A program made the translations under genes and the position numbers. 64,000 nt of DNA, from assembly GCA_965242975.1 (NCBI GenBank), contig CBDETS010000007.1, positions 5,270,001 to 5,334,000 on the forward strand, read 5' to 3'. This DNA comes from JAPPHA01 sp965242975 (GTDB taxonomy: Bacteria; Pseudomonadota; Alphaproteobacteria; Rhodobacterales; Rhodobacteraceae). The notes under the pieces were generated by a model that was not told where the DNA came from, did not search any database, and saw nothing but the letters and a program-made list of their open reading frames with translations. Of the stretch, positions 34,482 through 43,083 are shown piece after piece (the stretch's first letter is position 1; each line of letters opens with the position of its first letter).

Positions 34482-35885
34482 CTAACCGCCCCAGTTCGCT
34501 TTCCATACCGCAAATGCGGATGGTTCGATTCGATAGCGGGAGAAGTTGCCCTCGTGAAGACTCAGCAGTTCCCGCTCGACGACATTGCGGAAACGCTCAC
34601 GTTCCTCATTTTCGACATTCTTGAGCGCCCATGCGCCGATGTGTGTGTTTGCGGCCCCCTTGTCCATGCCCTGGCGAATGACATCTCCGACGAGGTCGCG
34701 TATCGCCCGCCGGTGCGTGAATCTGAAAGGGTCGGGCTCGCCGAGCGACATGCGCACTGCGGCATAGCGAGCTGCCGACCGCCTGTAGGCCCACATGAAG
34801 AGATCGCGCAGCAACTCAATGCGCTTGAGTTCGTATACGCCCAGGACCGCTTCCGTGTACAGGTCGCGCGGTACTTCGTCGAAGGACAGCGGCGACAGAT
34901 TTGCCCTGATGAGCGGAATGTTCGCCGCAAGCCTGGATACCCGCTTGTTCACGTCGTCAAACGGCTGCAGATAGGGAAGTTGCGCCATCGCGAAAAAGGC
35001 TTGCTCGATTGGATTCTCGATCAGGGAGGCTTTGGCCAGAATCTGCTCGAAGCATTCTTCGATGAGTTGCGGCACCTCCAGGGGATAAAAGACCGAGCTC
35101 TGGATTCCCACAGCCATACGCCGGAGCCTTCCCGGTGCCGCGGGGTCGGCCAGGAGATTGTCGGCCAACGCGGCATGCAGATTGAGAATGGTATGGCGGT
35201 TGAAGCCAATGTACTCCGCACCTTCCACCAGAATCTCGATGGCGTCCTTGTGGTTCAGAATCATCTGGGCTTCCAGCCGGTTCTTGCCTTCCGCCTCTTC
35301 ACCGAACTCAATCAAGCGCGTGGTATCGAGCAGGGAATAGGTGTTTCCCTCCAGGCGGCTCGAGTTCCACGACAGGTCGATCAATAACCGGTTCAATGCC
35401 TTTTTCGCATAGGTGCCGGCAGGTTGCCTGACTGCTTCGGTCATGCCGTACTCAAGCAGCTCCTCCCGCTCCGATTCGGAGAGATAGAAACTCTCGTTGG
35501 GACGATAGCGATCAAGGAAGCTCCGGTCGTAGCCGACAGGCTCGCGTGCTTCCACGGGCTTCCTGACGTAGTCCCGGATCTCTTCACCCGCCTCGGAAAG
35601 CGGAATCTTTGAAGAGAACCGCGTACTGGCGGTGAGAGGTCCGAGGGACACTGTTCCAGGCAACACCCGTACCGGTTCCGGCAAGCGGTACCGAGCCCAA
35701 CGGCCTTTCCCGTCCCTTACCAGTCGCTCTTCATCGACCAGCGCCTTCAAACGATACTGCAGAGTTCGGCGTGGCGGGCCGGCACCCAATGCATCCGCTA
35801 TCTGTGGTGCGGTCATTCCTTCCGGTCGTCGTCGCACCACTTCTTCGATTGCTCGAAGCCTCTCTTCACGAATTCTCTTTGCCAA
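34482..35885 (-). CDS. Fic-domain protein with altered catalytic motif and N-terminal winged helix
   Basis: 467 residues. A winged-helix-like N-terminus (about 8-68, MTAPQIADALGAGPPRRTLQYRL) is followed by a Fic domain. The inhibitory helix motif SSRLEGN is at 175-181. At the active site the canonical HPFx(D/E)GN(G/K)R is replaced by QPFDDVNKR (307-315): His is Gln, and the first Gly is Val. Without the histidine, normal AMP transfer is not expected. I recall this QPF-DVNKR form in other Fic proteins of this architecture, so it may be a subfamily feature, not damage. The rest of the fold, SRLAANIPLIRANL, looks intact. It may regulate transcription or have another activity. Confidence 0.85.
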   Translation of the reverse strand: MAKRIREERLRAIEEVVRRRPEGMTAPQIADALGAGPPRRTLQYRLKALVDEERLVRDGKGRWARYRLPEPVRVLPGTVSLGPLTASTRFSSKIPLSEAGEEIRDYVRKPVEAREPVGYDRSFLDRYRPNESFYLSESEREELLEYGMTEAVRQPAGTYAKKALNRLLIDLSWNSSRLEGNTYSLLDTTRLIEFGEEAEGKNRLEAQMILNHKDAIEILVEGAEYIGFNRHTILNLHAALADNLLADPAAPGRLRRMAVGIQSSVFYPLEVPQLIEECFEQILAKASLIENPIEQAFFAMAQLPYLQPFDDVNKRVSRLAANIPLIRANLSPLSFDEVPRDLYTEAVLGVYELKRIELLRDLFMWAYRRSAARYAAVRMSLGEPDPFRFTHRRAIRDLVGDVIRQGMDKGAANTHIGAWALKNVENEERERFRNVVERELLSLHEGNFSRYRIEPSAFAVWKANWGG

Positions 35886-36793
35886 GTCACTTCCAGACTG
35901 CGTGTTTGGCCCTATAGGCGCAAGTTACGCGTTTTAGACGCAAATTACAACCATAAGCGCAATTTTTCTGGCGCATAGGTTTTCATATTGCGTGTAACAA
36001 ACAGGCAAGAGTTCCGCCCTGCATGCACCCTTCGCAAATCCGACGAGTCCAAGGACCTGCCACGCCATCCCCCCCGAATCCGCTCGGCCAGGCAAGACGC
36101 TTGATCAAACATGTGCGTCCTTCGGAAAGCACTCCAGGCAGGACGAACGTGCAATTCATGAGGAGTGACCGAGGCGGCAACGGTTGAAGATCGCGCTTCG
36201 AAAATCGAGAGTACGTTATCAAGACTGACAGGTGGTGCGGCAGTCCTCACCTTCGTGATACTGGGACACTTCGGATACGCCAAATGGTATAGGACCCCGA
36301 AGGCAAACACGACAAAAGTTGACGAGATTGCCGAAGAGCAGGAACCTTTCATGAGGCGTGTTCTGTCAAGTGTTGAATTCGCTTGTCAGATCATGTCTTT
36401 TCTCCCGGCTTTTTCTGGCTGCCGGGTTCAGAACGTCCCAGCATTCGGTCCTGTTGTCGTGCACCACCTTTCATCCGGTCGCCGTACGGCATGAAGCCGT
36501 TTGCAAACCCAAATCCCGCTTTTTGTGCGGGTGCGACATTCCGCGTGGCGGGACCCTTCTTTGTTTCGGCGTTTTCAAGCCCCGGTACACAATCGGTCAC
36601 ACGCCACCCGGCTCCAGTTCCGGACGCGCCCGACCGATCCCGATTCTAGGCTTCATGCCGATCATGCGCAGTCTGCACCCGCCAGCACGAGGCCCGTTTC
36701 GACAAATCTCCAGGGGCAATCACAGACTTGCGCGCCAGGGCGACGATCATTACGCGGCGGACCCTGCCCTTCGCCCCACCATAGCGCGACAAT
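35886..36793. other. Gap between the Fic gene and the transposase remnant
   Basis: No firm gene. A plus-strand frame at 36165-36494 would give 109 residues, with one possible membrane helix (TGGAAVLTFVILGHFGYAKW) after a short acidic start. I cannot assign a family, and the second half is low in protein character. The Fic promoter must lie at about 35890-35960, which is AT-rich. The left end of the old transposon may be near 36700-36793 but its repeat was not identified. Confidence 0.35.
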
Positions 36794-37091
36794 CTGGATG
36801 AAAAGAGCCGCCGCCTGTTTGTTGCGTCCGAGACCCTGCCCCTTGGCCATGGCGGCGTGACGCTGGTCTCGACAGCGACGGGGATTGCGCGCTCGACCAT
36901 TTACCGCGGTCTTTCTGAACTCGGGGAGGAACCGGAGCCCTCGGGCCGTGTTCGCCGTCCCGGCGGGGGGCCGCAAGCCTGCGGTCGAGATCCAGGACGG
37001 TCTTGAAGAGGCGCTCGATGCGCTCGTGGGGCCGGCGGCGCGCGGAGCCCCCGAGCGTCCGCTGCGGTGGGTGTCGAAGAGCCTGCGTCAC
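36794..37091 (+). pseudogene. Transposase remnant, ISAzo13-like N-terminal part, frameshifted
   Basis: A first frame reads LDEKSRRLFVASETLPLGHGG, then GIARSTIYRGLSELGEEP and RVRRPGGG. It loses the frame at a run of six G (36965-36970) and continues one frame over as RKPAVEIQDGLEEALDALV and ERPLRWVSKSLRH. This is the N-terminal DNA-binding part of ISAzo13-family DDE transposases, as I remember them (GHGGV, IARSTIYRGL, GGGRK, PLRW-SKS). Removing one G restores the frame. The catalytic part is absent: at SLRH the sequence switches into a Fic-type protein. Clearly a dead fragment. Confidence 0.75.
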
Positions 37092-37305
37092 CGGTTGGTC
37101 GCTATTCGCCCGTTTCCGAACGGCAATGGTCGAACAACGCGCTTGATGGGGGGATTTGGTGGTGGTGCGGTTCGGCCAAGAACCGTTTACATGGGGCCGG
37201 GAGAATCTGGCCGACGTCAGCGAATCCCGCACCAAATATTTCCTCGCTCTTCGGGCTGCAGATGACCACGATATCGGTCCGCTGTTGGAGTTTGCTCGCT
37301 CGTAG
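37089..37305 (+). pseudogene. Fic-domain C-terminal remnant (mobile mystery protein B-like)
   Basis: From the junction the frame reads HRLVAIRPFPNGNGR, a Fic motif with Arg in place of the catalytic His (CGC for CAC). A run of six G (37148-37153) then shifts the frame. Removing one G gives DLVVVRFGQEPFTWGRENL, then RTKYFLALRAADDHDIGPLLEFARS and TAG at 37303-37305. This end is typical of mobile mystery protein B, a Fic protein that travels with a Xre-type partner on mobile elements. The N-terminal half and the partner gene are missing. The piece is joined in frame to the transposase fragment at RH (37086-37094). Confidence 0.75.
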
Positions 37306-38317
37306 ATCTTGCGGTAACTCAACGAAACCGGTTGGAAAGACCAAGGTTGCGAGATGTTCGGGAACCCGGCCGATTTCGTTGACTGGCCATGAAAGCCGCT
37401 CGCATCTTGACCCTGATTCTTCTGGCAGACGTGCAGCGAACTCCGAAAATGTTGCCCGCACAAAAGAGACAAGGGTCCCGCGCGCCGAGAGCCCGTTCCT
37501 GAACACCTGTTCGATTCTGGCTGAAGGATCTGGCCTGCACCTGGCTGGCGTGCCCCGACGCTATCCGGACCGGGCTTCTTGGCGGGCCGTGCTCCGCCCG
37601 CGGAACCGCGAAGCAGAACCGTCTTGGCTACGTCAAGCGGCATGAACCGCGTGATCTCCGGCTCGTTGGTCAGGCTCGGCAAATCCGGGAGGCGTTCACA
37701 TCGGCGCGAAAGAGCCCACCGTCGACGACGGTGAGGCAGTCACGCTGCCGTTTGCCTTCAAGGCAACAGGTGCCGCGACTGGAATGCGATGTGTACGCGG
37801 GGATGACGGTGACCGGCCTCGCCGAACGTTCTTTCGTGACGGGTTCCAAGGTGTCGGCTAAATCGCATCCAGCCCAATGGTCCGTGCGCCGTTTGAAGCC
37901 CTGTTCACACGACTTCTTCCGGCCAATGACGGAGGTGAGGCCTTCGGCCGCAGGCCACGTTCATGTCAGCGGCAGAAATGGTTTCTGTGCTCGACGGATC
38001 GCCGACTTCGTCATGCCAGGTGGATAGAAGACCAGTATCGATTGTTCCTGGCAAACCGAAACAGGGGTTGGTTACCACCACCTGCTCGTACCGCGATGGT
38101 GCAGGCTCACTTCGACCTGTCAGTTGCGACTGCATATTCGATGTTCACGTTATTGGGGCGTGAAGGGAGCACGGCATGTTTGGTGCTGAACACCATCCTG
38201 CATGAACGTTTCGAAACAGGCTGATGTTGTGCGTGAAATGTGTTATGCAAATGCCTTTCGGTTCGCCGCCCTGTCGTTCACTGGGGTTGGCAGCGACAAT
38301 GTTGGAGGGAGTCCGGA
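37306..38317. other. Gap between the Fic remnant and the helicase-like gene
   Basis: About one kilobase with no recognised gene on either strand. Plus-strand frames at 37731-38027 and 37877-38224 lack family features. The last 100 bases hold the start region of the next gene, with GGAGGGA at 38304-38310. Probably decayed insertion DNA. Confidence 0.35.
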
Positions 38318-40171
38318 GTGCAGCCCCGTACGTTACTTGAAGCGCTCGAATTGGCTTACGCGGATAAGTTGAGAGCGATCTACGATGTTCTTGGAGGCGA
38401 CAAGGCATCTCGGCCGGCACGCAAGGATCAACTCGTTCCGGCAATCAACCGGATTCTCCTGGGCAGGGTCAGGGACGAATGGAACGGTCTCAGGAAAGAT
38501 GAAAAACGGGTCATACAAGAAGCGGTTCACGATACGTTTGGGCGGCTTGATGTCGACAAGTTCATCGCCAAGTACGGCACGCTGCCCAACAGGAAGAGGT
38601 TTGATACGAGGTACGGACAGTCAAGGACCGCAACCAGGCTCGACCTGTTTCTCCACAAGGGTGAACGGAACGACCCTCCATCCTGGATCCCCTGTGATCT
38701 TCAGCAGCTGTTGCGCGATTTCGTACCGGAGCCGCCGCCGCCTGCATTGCCTTCCCTGGCCGAATTTCCCGCGACCGTGGAGTTGAAATCACCTCGTTAT
38801 TCGTATGATGTGAAGTCCGGCAAGTACATCGAGAAGGTAACGAAAACACCGGTTCAGATCGTAAGCCGTAACATGGAGGCCGCGGCGAAGGCGGGTGTGT
38901 TAACGGTGCTGAGCTTGATCGACCAGGGCAAGGTTTCGGTCAGTACGGCTACGAAACGGCCTTCCGCGACGGCTACCAAACGAATTGTGGCAGCGCTCGA
39001 TGATGGCGATTTCTACGAACTGACTGGTGATGAAGCCGATATCGGGCCGATCCAGGCTTTCGCATGGCCGCTGCTGGTCCAGGCCGGAAGGCTCGCGAAA
39101 CAGGATGGACCCCGGCTCGAGTTAACTGCGGCCGGACGGAAGGCACTGTCGTCGCCTCCGCATGAGACGCTCAAGCTTTTGTGGAGTCGCTGGCTCAAAT
39201 CGAAGATCATTGACGAGTTGTCCAGGGTCGATTCAATCAAGGGGCAGACTCGTGGCCGTGGAAAGAGGGGCATCAGAGCGGTTGAACCCCGTCGCTGGGC
39301 AATCGGGGATGCACTCGCTCAATGTCCTCCACGAGGCGTCGTGTCGATTGATGAATTCGCCCGGTTCATGGTTTCCGCGGACCTCAGTTTCGAGGTGACG
39401 AGGTCTCCCTGGGCACTCTACATGGGCGACGCGCATTACGGGAGGCAGTACGGCGAAAGTGAAAGGAGCTGGAGCATTTTCCAGGACAGGTACCTGCTCT
39501 GTTTCCTCTTCGAATACGTAGCAACGCTGGGAATGATCGATGTCGCGTTTGTCCACCCGAGCGGGGCGCGGAAGGAACTCTGGGAGTTGACGGGACAGTT
39601 CGAAGGCACCTTCCTGAGTCGATACGACGGATTGAAGTTTTTCCGGGTGACCGCGCTGGGGGCCTATTGCCTTGGTTTGGCAGACACGTACGAACCGGAA
39701 ACGCCCCGGAAATCGACGCCCATGTCCGTTTTTCCCGACCGCCGCATCGTCGTGCAGAACGGGAGCCTGGACGGGGAGGAAAGGGCGTTCTTGCGTCGCT
39801 TTGCCGACGGGGATGAAACCGGTCTCGTATGGCGCCTCAGCACGGAAAAGGTCCTCAAGGCGATCGAAACGGGATTTGACATTGGTACCGTGCGGGAGTT
39901 CCTGTCTGCTCGCGACGAGCAACCGCTGCCGGAACTCGTCGAGGGATTCCTGACAAGGATCGAATCGCGCGCGCGGGCGATTCGCCCGAAGGGATCCGGG
40001 GTTCTGTTCGAATGTGACAGCGTGGAAACGGTCGAAACGCTACTCTCCGACAGGAAGATTGCCAGATACAGTTTGCGCGCTGGCGATAGAACGATTTTCG
40101 TCAACACTTCGTCGGAAAATGCGTTTCGAAAGGCCGCCCAAACGATGGGGTTCGGTTTCGACAACAGGTAG
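38318..40171 (+). CDS. Helicase-C3-like (XPB N-terminal-type) domain protein without helicase core
   Basis: 617 residues from GTG 38318, chosen because GGAGGGA lies seven bases upstream. No Walker motifs are present. The middle contains winged-helix-like stretches (for example LSLIDQGKVSVSTATKRPSATATKRIV). The C-terminal part (about 455-617), VFPDRRIVVQNGSLDGEE, then VWRLSTEKVLKAIETGFDI and FLSARDEQPLPELVEGFLTR, fits the XPB-like Helicase_C_3 domain that binds DNA next to helicase cores. A stand-alone version suggests a DNA-binding or regulatory role. The gene is isolated, with decayed DNA upstream and a convergent ribokinase downstream. Function unknown. Confidence 0.6.
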   Translation: MQPRTLLEALELAYADKLRAIYDVLGGDKASRPARKDQLVPAINRILLGRVRDEWNGLRKDEKRVIQEAVHDTFGRLDVDKFIAKYGTLPNRKRFDTRYGQSRTATRLDLFLHKGERNDPPSWIPCDLQQLLRDFVPEPPPPALPSLAEFPATVELKSPRYSYDVKSGKYIEKVTKTPVQIVSRNMEAAAKAGVLTVLSLIDQGKVSVSTATKRPSATATKRIVAALDDGDFYELTGDEADIGPIQAFAWPLLVQAGRLAKQDGPRLELTAAGRKALSSPPHETLKLLWSRWLKSKIIDELSRVDSIKGQTRGRGKRGIRAVEPRRWAIGDALAQCPPRGVVSIDEFARFMVSADLSFEVTRSPWALYMGDAHYGRQYGESERSWSIFQDRYLLCFLFEYVATLGMIDVAFVHPSGARKELWELTGQFEGTFLSRYDGLKFFRVTALGAYCLGLADTYEPETPRKSTPMSVFPDRRIVVQNGSLDGEERAFLRRFADGDETGLVWRLSTEKVLKAIETGFDIGTVREFLSARDEQPLPELVEGFLTRIESRARAIRPKGSGVLFECDSVETVETLLSDRKIARYSLRAGDRTIFVNTSSENAFRKAAQTMGFGFDNR

Positions 40172-40314
40172 TTGACGGTTCGTCCGTATCAGAGTTCGAA
40201 GTGTCTCCACGCGTTTACTCCGGAGCGGGTCCGGAATCGCTCTTCGTTCAGAAATCCGGTGTGGAACCGGTTGGGCAGGGGTCTGATGGTCCGATGTCGT
40301 GTGGCCGGATGGAG

Positions 40315-41244
40315 TCACGACCCGGACAGCAAAAGGACCTCGACTTCCGAGTGTAGGGGCATCGATGGTGCGGTACCGGGACGGGTTACTGAAATGGCAG
40401 CCGTCGCGCAGCCAAAGTGAACCGCCTCGACGGGCTCGGCCCCGGATGCGAGCGCTGCGGCAAATCCGCCGTTGAACGCATCACCGGCCCCGGTGGTCTC
40501 CACAACCGGTCCCGCATCATAGGCGGGGACATGGGTGGCACGCTCCCCATCCTGATAAAGCGCGCCGTTTTCGCCGAGGGTGATGATTGCCGCTCCGACA
40601 CCGCGTGACAGGAGAACGCGCGCCGCCCGTTTCGCGTCGTCGACGGAACGAACCGGAACTCCGGTGATTCCTTCGGCTTCGGTTTCGTTCGGTGTCACGA
40701 AATCGCAGTTGGAGAGAATTTCTGACGGAATTTCCGCTGCAGGGGCCGGGTTGAGAATCGTCCGGGCGACGCCCCCGTCGCGCGCGATCTCGAGCGCACG
40801 CCGGGCGGCAGGAAGCGGCTGCTCCAGTTGAGTGATAAAAATGGCGGCCGACGCGATGAGGTCCGAGTGCAGCTCGACGTCGGCTTCGGAAATGTTCCGG
40901 GCCGCGCCCGGTGCGATGATGATCGCGTTGTCGCCAGAGTCTTCCTCGATGAAAATGTACGCCGCACCCGTAAAACTTTCGTGGTCGACGATGATCTCCG
41001 GGGTGACGCCGGCATCCGCCCAGGTTGCGCGCGCCATCTCGGCGAAGGCGTCGTCACCGAGCCGGCTGATGAAGTGAACGCGACCGCCGGCCTTCGCGGC
41101 TGCGACGGCCTGGTTCGAGCCTTTCCCGCCCGGCCCGAGTGCAAAGCTGTTTCCGAGGATCGTTTCGCCCATTCTCGGTTGCCGGTCGGCTCGGTAGGCG
41201 GTGTCGGCAACGAACACGCCAAGGATGACGATCTCGCCGGACAT
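40315..41244 (-). CDS. Ribokinase-like PfkB-family sugar kinase
   Basis: Phosphorylates a sugar at the expense of ATP in the cytoplasm. 309 residues. The N-terminal GPGGKGSNQAVAAAKAGG (38-54) and the C-terminal anion-hole and catalytic motif TTGAGDAFNGG (250-260, Asp255 the base) are complete. It is closest to RbsK in pattern. Last gene of a minus-strand operon after the ABC ATPase and the FucU-like mutarotase, three bases after the latter. The substrate is therefore probably the sugar imported by the adjacent ABC system; ribose is not proven. Confidence 0.88.
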   Translation of the reverse strand: MSGEIVILGVFVADTAYRADRQPRMGETILGNSFALGPGGKGSNQAVAAAKAGGRVHFISRLGDDAFAEMARATWADAGVTPEIIVDHESFTGAAYIFIEEDSGDNAIIIAPGAARNISEADVELHSDLIASAAIFITQLEQPLPAARRALEIARDGGVARTILNPAPAAEIPSEILSNCDFVTPNETEAEGITGVPVRSVDDAKRAARVLLSRGVGAAIITLGENGALYQDGERATHVPAYDAGPVVETTGAGDAFNGGFAAALASGAEPVEAVHFGCATAAISVTRPGTAPSMPLHSEVEVLLLSGS

Positions 41245-41247
41245 CGG

Positions 41248-41712
41248 TCACGCCCCTCCGATGTCGTCGGGCGGGATGACCCCCTTGCGAAACATGAAGC
41301 ACCCGTAGAACCGCCTTTCGCCAGTCTGGATGACGGCATAGGATTCACGGGCACGGTCGTAAAAGTCAAACCGTTCGACGCCGACCATGGACCGCGCTTC
41401 ACCTTCGGCAGAATTGATGACGTCCTGAACTTCAGCCTGGACCGGCGGGACCGTGTCGGGCTCGCCGACGATCTCCATCCGCATGGCGAAGTCATCGACA
41501 AAACTGTCGAGCGGCATGACCGACAGGATCGCTTCGGCAGCTTCGGCGGCAGTCAGATTGTCCATTCGGAGGAGCTCGCCCAAGACCGTTGAACGGGACA
41601 CCTGGTCCGAAGGAAAGTTCGTATCCGCAATGACAACCACGTCCCCATGACCCATCGCCTTCAAGGCGAAGAGGACCTCTGCATTCAGACGCGGATCAAT
41701 TCCCTTCAGCAT
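41248..41712 (-). CDS. fucU: RbsD/FucU-family sugar mutarotase
   Basis: Interconverts sugar anomers (L-fucose for FucU, pyranose/furanose ribose for RbsD). 154 residues. FucU-like segments are MLKGIDPRLNAEVLFALKAMGHGD (with His22, the catalytic type), VVIADTNFPSD, and near the end RRFYGCFMFRKGVI. The length and the GHGD-ADTNFP pattern fit FucU better than RbsD. It lies between the ABC ATPase (77 bases) and the sugar kinase (3 bases). It supplies the anomer used by the dehydrogenase encoded at 55499. Confidence 0.88.
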   Translation of the reverse strand: MLKGIDPRLNAEVLFALKAMGHGDVVVIADTNFPSDQVSRSTVLGELLRMDNLTAAEAAEAILSVMPLDSFVDDFAMRMEIVGEPDTVPPVQAEVQDVINSAEGEARSMVGVERFDFYDRARESYAVIQTGERRFYGCFMFRKGVIPPDDIGGA

Positions 41713-41789
41713 GGTAACCCTCCATTGCCATTATTCGAACATTCGTCTTGCGGGTTGGCTTCGATCGGACCGGGGCCGTCATGGACCAG

Positions 41790-42854
41790 TCAGCACAGGC
41801 GCATCCTCGTTTCACAATCGAAGACCAGGATCGCCCCAGGTTCCGCCGAGAGCGACACGTCCTGACCCGGTTGCATCGCACGGCGCTCACGCAGCACTGA
41901 CACGAGTTCCCGGCCATTGGAACGAACCACCACGTGGGTCTCCGAGCCGGTCGGCTCGATCACGCTGATCTTTCCGGGCATGCCATTGTCGACCGGAGCC
42001 AGGTTTTCCGGGCGTATGCCAAGAATGACGTCCTGTCCTTCCGCCAGGCGCACGGATGGGGGCAGGCACAGCCTGGTTCCTTCGACATCCGCCTCCAGCC
42101 CAGACTTGCCCGTACGAACCGTCGCATCGATCATGTTCATGGCAGGGGAGCCGATAAATCCCGCCACGAACGTATTGTCCGGGCGGTCGTAAACCTCGAG
42201 AGGACTTCCGACCTGTTCGATGTGACCGTTCTGCATGACGACGATCTTGTCGGCCATGGTCATGGCTTCGATCTGGTCGTGCGTCACGTAGATCGTCGTC
42301 GATCCCAGGCGCTGGTGCAACTCACGGATCTCGGCGCGCATCTGTACGCGCAACTTGGCATCGAGATTGGAGAGCGGCTCATCGAACAGGAACACTTGCG
42401 GGTTCCGGACGATCGCCCGTCCCATCGCGACCCTTTGTCTCTGGCCTCCGGAAAGAGCCCTGGGATAGCGAGCGAGATAAGGGGTCAGCCCGAGAACTTC
42501 GGCGGCATGTTCGACGCGGGACTGGATCTCGGACTTGTCCATTCCGCGCATGCGCAGCGAAAACGCCATGTTGGCGGCAACGGTCTTGTGCGGGTACAAT
42601 GCGTAATTCTGGAAAACCATCGCTATGTCCCGCTGGGCGGGTGGAAGACTGTTGACCACTCGCCCTCCGATCGAAATCGTTCCGGAACCGATCGCCTCAA
42701 GACCGGCGATCATTCTCAGGAGCGTGGACTTGCCGCAACCTGACGGTCCGACCAGAACCACGAACGAACCGTCTTCGATGTCCACGCTCAGTCCGTGAAT
42801 GACTTCGACGGTTCCGTAAGCCTTTCGAATTTCCCTCAACCTGACTTCCGCCAC
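41790..42854 (-). CDS. Sugar ABC transporter ATP-binding protein (MalK/UgpC-type)
   Basis: 354 residues. Walker A is GPSGCGKST (36-44), the signature LSGGQ is at 134-138, and Walker B is FLFDEP (155-160). The C-terminal regulatory TOBE region (about 235-354) places it in the MalK/UgpC/MsmK group that energises CUT1-type sugar importers. It is divergent from the binding protein and two permeases (43084-46845) across a 229-base gap, and is surely the ATPase of that system. First gene of ATPase-fucU-kinase. Confidence 0.93.
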   Translation of the reverse strand: MAEVRLREIRKAYGTVEVIHGLSVDIEDGSFVVLVGPSGCGKSTLLRMIAGLEAIGSGTISIGGRVVNSLPPAQRDIAMVFQNYALYPHKTVAANMAFSLRMRGMDKSEIQSRVEHAAEVLGLTPYLARYPRALSGGQRQRVAMGRAIVRNPQVFLFDEPLSNLDAKLRVQMRAEIRELHQRLGSTTIYVTHDQIEAMTMADKIVVMQNGHIEQVGSPLEVYDRPDNTFVAGFIGSPAMNMIDATVRTGKSGLEADVEGTRLCLPPSVRLAEGQDVILGIRPENLAPVDNGMPGKISVIEPTGSETHVVVRSNGRELVSVLRERRAMQPGQDVSLSAEPGAILVFDCETRMRLC

Positions 42855-42946
42855 GAATCCCGGATCCTCGTTGTTACACCTGCACAGTTTTCTCGTCGCG
42901 TTGCGGCGGCCATTCCCGTACCATATCGAAATGGAAACTACGAATC

Positions 42947-42975
42947 TTGACAGCGCGTACTTTCATTGAGATTGT
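42947..42975 (+). promoter_or_regulatory. Candidate promoter of the ABC binding-protein operon
   Basis: TTGACA at 42947-42952, a full -35 consensus, is followed after 17 bases by GATTGT (42970-42975), a modest -10. It lies about 110 bases before ATG 43084. The same 229-base gap must also drive the divergent ATPase operon. No regulator gene is adjacent and I did not find a convincing operator palindrome. Confidence 0.4.
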
Positions 42976-43083
42976 TTTTCTTCTGATCGCGTTTCCTTGG
43001 GCACGGATTGCCCGTGGAACGCATGTCGGAGCCGATAAACGAATCGTGCAAAAAAACTGAATTATCCTGAGGAGACATTGCCC

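Noticed and set aside
36750..37682. Minus-strand open frame of 310 codons
   Set aside because: It runs antisense through the transposase and Fic remnants, whose plus-strand motifs are recognisable; the minus-strand product is low-complexity.
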